Of a stretch of DNA of 6,225 bases, positions 4,668 through 6,225 are shown piece after piece (position 1 is the stretch's first letter; every line of letters begins with the position of its first letter). Location of the stretch: assembly GCA_015231995.1 (NCBI GenBank), contig JADGAO010000196.1:1-6225 (forward strand). The letters run 5' to 3'. The notes beneath the pieces are model-generated. The model saw only the letters and a program-made list of their open reading frames with translations. It had not been told where the DNA came from and did no database searches. The DNA comes from Nitrospinota bacterium (GTDB lineage Bacteria; Nitrospinota_A; UBA7883; JACRLM01). The position numbers and the translations under genes were made by a program.

Positions 4668-6225
4668 ATGGCCAATTACATCATAGGCGCCGGCGGCAAA
4701 ACGTCTCTGCCGGACGCGGGAGCCGCGGCTCTTTCCGGCGCGGCGCTTGCGCTTGCGTTTCCAGATTACCACCTTTGGCCGCTTGCGTGGGTGGGGCTTG
4801 TCCCGCTCCTGCTGGCCCTGCGCGGAAAGAGCCCCGCCAGCGGCGCGTTGCTGGGGTTCATCGCGGGAGCCGTCTTTTTCGAGACTACCATATGGTGGAT
4901 CATCAACACGGTGACAGAATATGGCCATGCGCCTTTCTGGATAGCCGCGCTGGTTCAGGCGTTGTTCCTGTGCGTCATATCGTCGTATATCGCCTTCTTC
5001 GGTTTCGCCGTGACGTGGATCGCAAGAAGGTCGTCCGAAGACCTGGCCCTTGCGTCCGCGCCGCCTCTTTGGGTGGCTATCGAATTTGCGCGGGGAAACA
5101 TGGGGCATATTGCCTTTCCCTGGTCGAGGCTGGCCGATTCGCAATACCTCGTAACCCCGATAATCCAGATAGCCGATATCGTGGGGGAGGAGGGAATTTC
5201 GTTTCTCATCGTTCTTGCGAGCGCCTCAGCTGTCAAGGTGGCGCTCTATTTCATGAACAGACGCTCCGCCAAGGCCGCGTTCCCGGCGGCGTGGGCTGTC
5301 GTAAGCGCGGCTTTAATCGTAACGGCGATCGGTTACGGCTACTTTCGGCTCGGCGAAAAAAATCCATCCGCAAAACCTGTCCGCGTGGCCCTTATCCAGG
5401 GGAACATAGACCAGGCCCGCAAATGGGACAAATCGTACATCAGGCCGCAGTTGGAAATATACATGCGAAGGACGGTACAGGCCGCAAACGAAGGGATCAA
5501 AACGATAATCTGGCCGGAGACTGCCGCGCCATTTTTCTTCGGGCAGGACCCCACTGGCGACGCGATGATAAAAGAGCTTTCGCGGGAGACGGGGGCCACT
5601 ATCATCTTCGGCTCGCCAGCGTATATCGAACGCGACGGGAAGATCATCGCGTACAACCGCTCGTGGGTAGTGCGGCCCGACGGGTTCACGCAGAGTTACG
5701 ACAAGGTTCATCTGGTGCCGTTCGGCGAGTATGTGCCGTTCGGCAATGTCCTCTCGTTTGTCCACCGCGTGGTGACGGCCATCGGGGAGATGGAGCCGGG
5801 ATCGGCGGTGACGACGCTTGACGCGGGGGAGTTCAAGGCAGGAGTGCAGATTTGTTACGAGGTTATTTTCCCGCGTTATTCACGCGAAATAGGAGTGATA
5901 GGCGGCACGGCTCTGGTCAACATCACGAACGACTCCTGGTATGGCGACTCCCCTGCTTCGCGCCAGAGCCTAGCGATGGGCGTGTTCCGCGCCGTGGAGA
6001 ACCGCATCCCAATGCTCAGAGCGGCGCAATCGGGCGTATCTGCAATCGTCAACGATAAGGGGCAGATCGTTTCGGAAACGCCTCTTTTCGTCGAGACGAC
6101 GCTTGCGGGCGAGTTCGCGCCGAAGACCGGAGCGCCGACGGTGTACGCGAGGATGGGCGACCTTTTCTCATGGCTTTGCATCCTGAGCGCGTCGGCCATC
6201 GCGGTTTATGCGGCTCTCTTTTTCC
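4668..6225 (+). CDS. lnt: Apolipoprotein N-acyltransferase (Lnt), C-terminus cut by window edge
   Basis: Inner-membrane enzyme that transfers an acyl chain from a phospholipid to the N-terminal cysteine of lipoproteins, the last maturation step before export to the outer membrane. 519 complete codons are visible, against a typical 500-540, so only a few residues are missing. The N-terminal half (about 16-226) is a multi-helix membrane domain, including FPDYHLWPLAWVGLVPLLLA (31-50) and AFPWSRLADSQY (149-160). The nitrilase-like periplasmic domain (about 238-483) begins VRVALIQGNI and carries the Glu-Lys-Cys triad in IWPETA (E284), DKVHLVPFGEYVP (K346) and ICYE (C396), matching E. coli E267, K335 and C387. 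NITNDSWYG (418-426) and RAVENRIPMLRAAQSG (441-456) are also typical. The last membrane helix (about 498-519) reaches the window edge. The ATG at 4668 gives a normal cytoplasmic N-terminus, with no strong Shine-Dalgarno. It is divergent from rodZ. Confidence 0.97.
   Translation, partial: MANYIIGAGGKTSLPDAGAAALSGAALALAFPDYHLWPLAWVGLVPLLLALRGKSPASGALLGFIAGAVFFETTIWWIINTVTEYGHAPFWIAALVQALFLCVISSYIAFFGFAVTWIARRSSEDLALASAPPLWVAIEFARGNMGHIAFPWSRLADSQYLVTPIIQIADIVGEEGISFLIVLASASAVKVALYFMNRRSAKAAFPAAWAVVSAALIVTAIGYGYFRLGEKNPSAKPVRVALIQGNIDQARKWDKSYIRPQLEIYMRRTVQAANEGIKTIIWPETAAPFFFGQDPTGDAMIKELSRETGATIIFGSPAYIERDGKIIAYNRSWVVRPDGFTQSYDKVHLVPFGEYVPFGNVLSFVHRVVTAIGEMEPGSAVTTLDAGEFKAGVQICYEVIFPRYSREIGVIGGTALVNITNDSWYGDSPASRQSLAMGVFRAVENRIPMLRAAQSGVSAIVNDKGQIVSETPLFVETTLAGEFAPKTGAPTVYARMGDLFSWLCILSASAIAVYAALFF

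Noticed and set aside
4775..5821. 348-codon open frame on the plus strand inside lnt
   Set aside because: It is out of frame with lnt, which has full family motifs and its catalytic triad across this span.

Overview
The window comes from a diderm (Gram-negative-type) bacterium. Lnt, which acylates outer-membrane lipoproteins, and a RodZ-type cell-shape protein both point that way. GC content is moderately high (my by-eye impression is mid-to-high 50s percent). I cannot place it in a phylum: no rRNA is present, and the proteins look like deltaproteobacterial-grade or related lineages only in general style. I see no tRNA, CRISPR array, insertion sequence or phage gene. This is a core-gene region.

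Layout, left to right. (1) nadB, L-aspartate oxidase (1-1115, minus), runs off the left edge and lacks its C-terminal part. (2) A 246-bp gap (1116-1361) holds the terminator of the next gene, a good sigma70-type promoter for nadB and a roughly 118-nt nadB leader with two small hairpins. (3) A single-gene unit (1362-2084, minus) encodes a cytoplasmic protein with one intact and one degenerate FHA domain. It has its own extended -10 promoter and intrinsic terminator. (4) A two-gene operon on the minus strand consists of a rodZ-like gene (3558-4508) followed, with a 4-base ATGA overlap, by a purine nucleoside phosphorylase gene (2173-3561) and an intrinsic terminator. (5) A 159-bp divergent intergenic region (4509-4667) contains overlapping, opposite-facing -10 elements and a 14-bp perfect palindrome. 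(6) lnt, apolipoprotein N-acyltransferase (4668-6225, plus), runs off the right edge with almost all of the protein present.

nadB and lnt are open at the window edges and are read directly from the sequence; both are certain at family level. The gene functions are NAD biosynthesis (nadB), phosphothreonine-type signalling (FHA), purine salvage (PNP), MreB/cell-shape organisation (rodZ) and lipoprotein maturation (lnt). They do not form one pathway. rodZ and lnt share an envelope theme and a divergent promoter region.

The most unusual item is the phosphorylase. A complete, canonical PNP catalytic domain is preceded in the same frame by about 180 residues of acidic-then-arginine/proline-rich, probably disordered sequence that I do not recognise, and its start codon is coupled to the end of rodZ. 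I found no convincing new multi-gene system.
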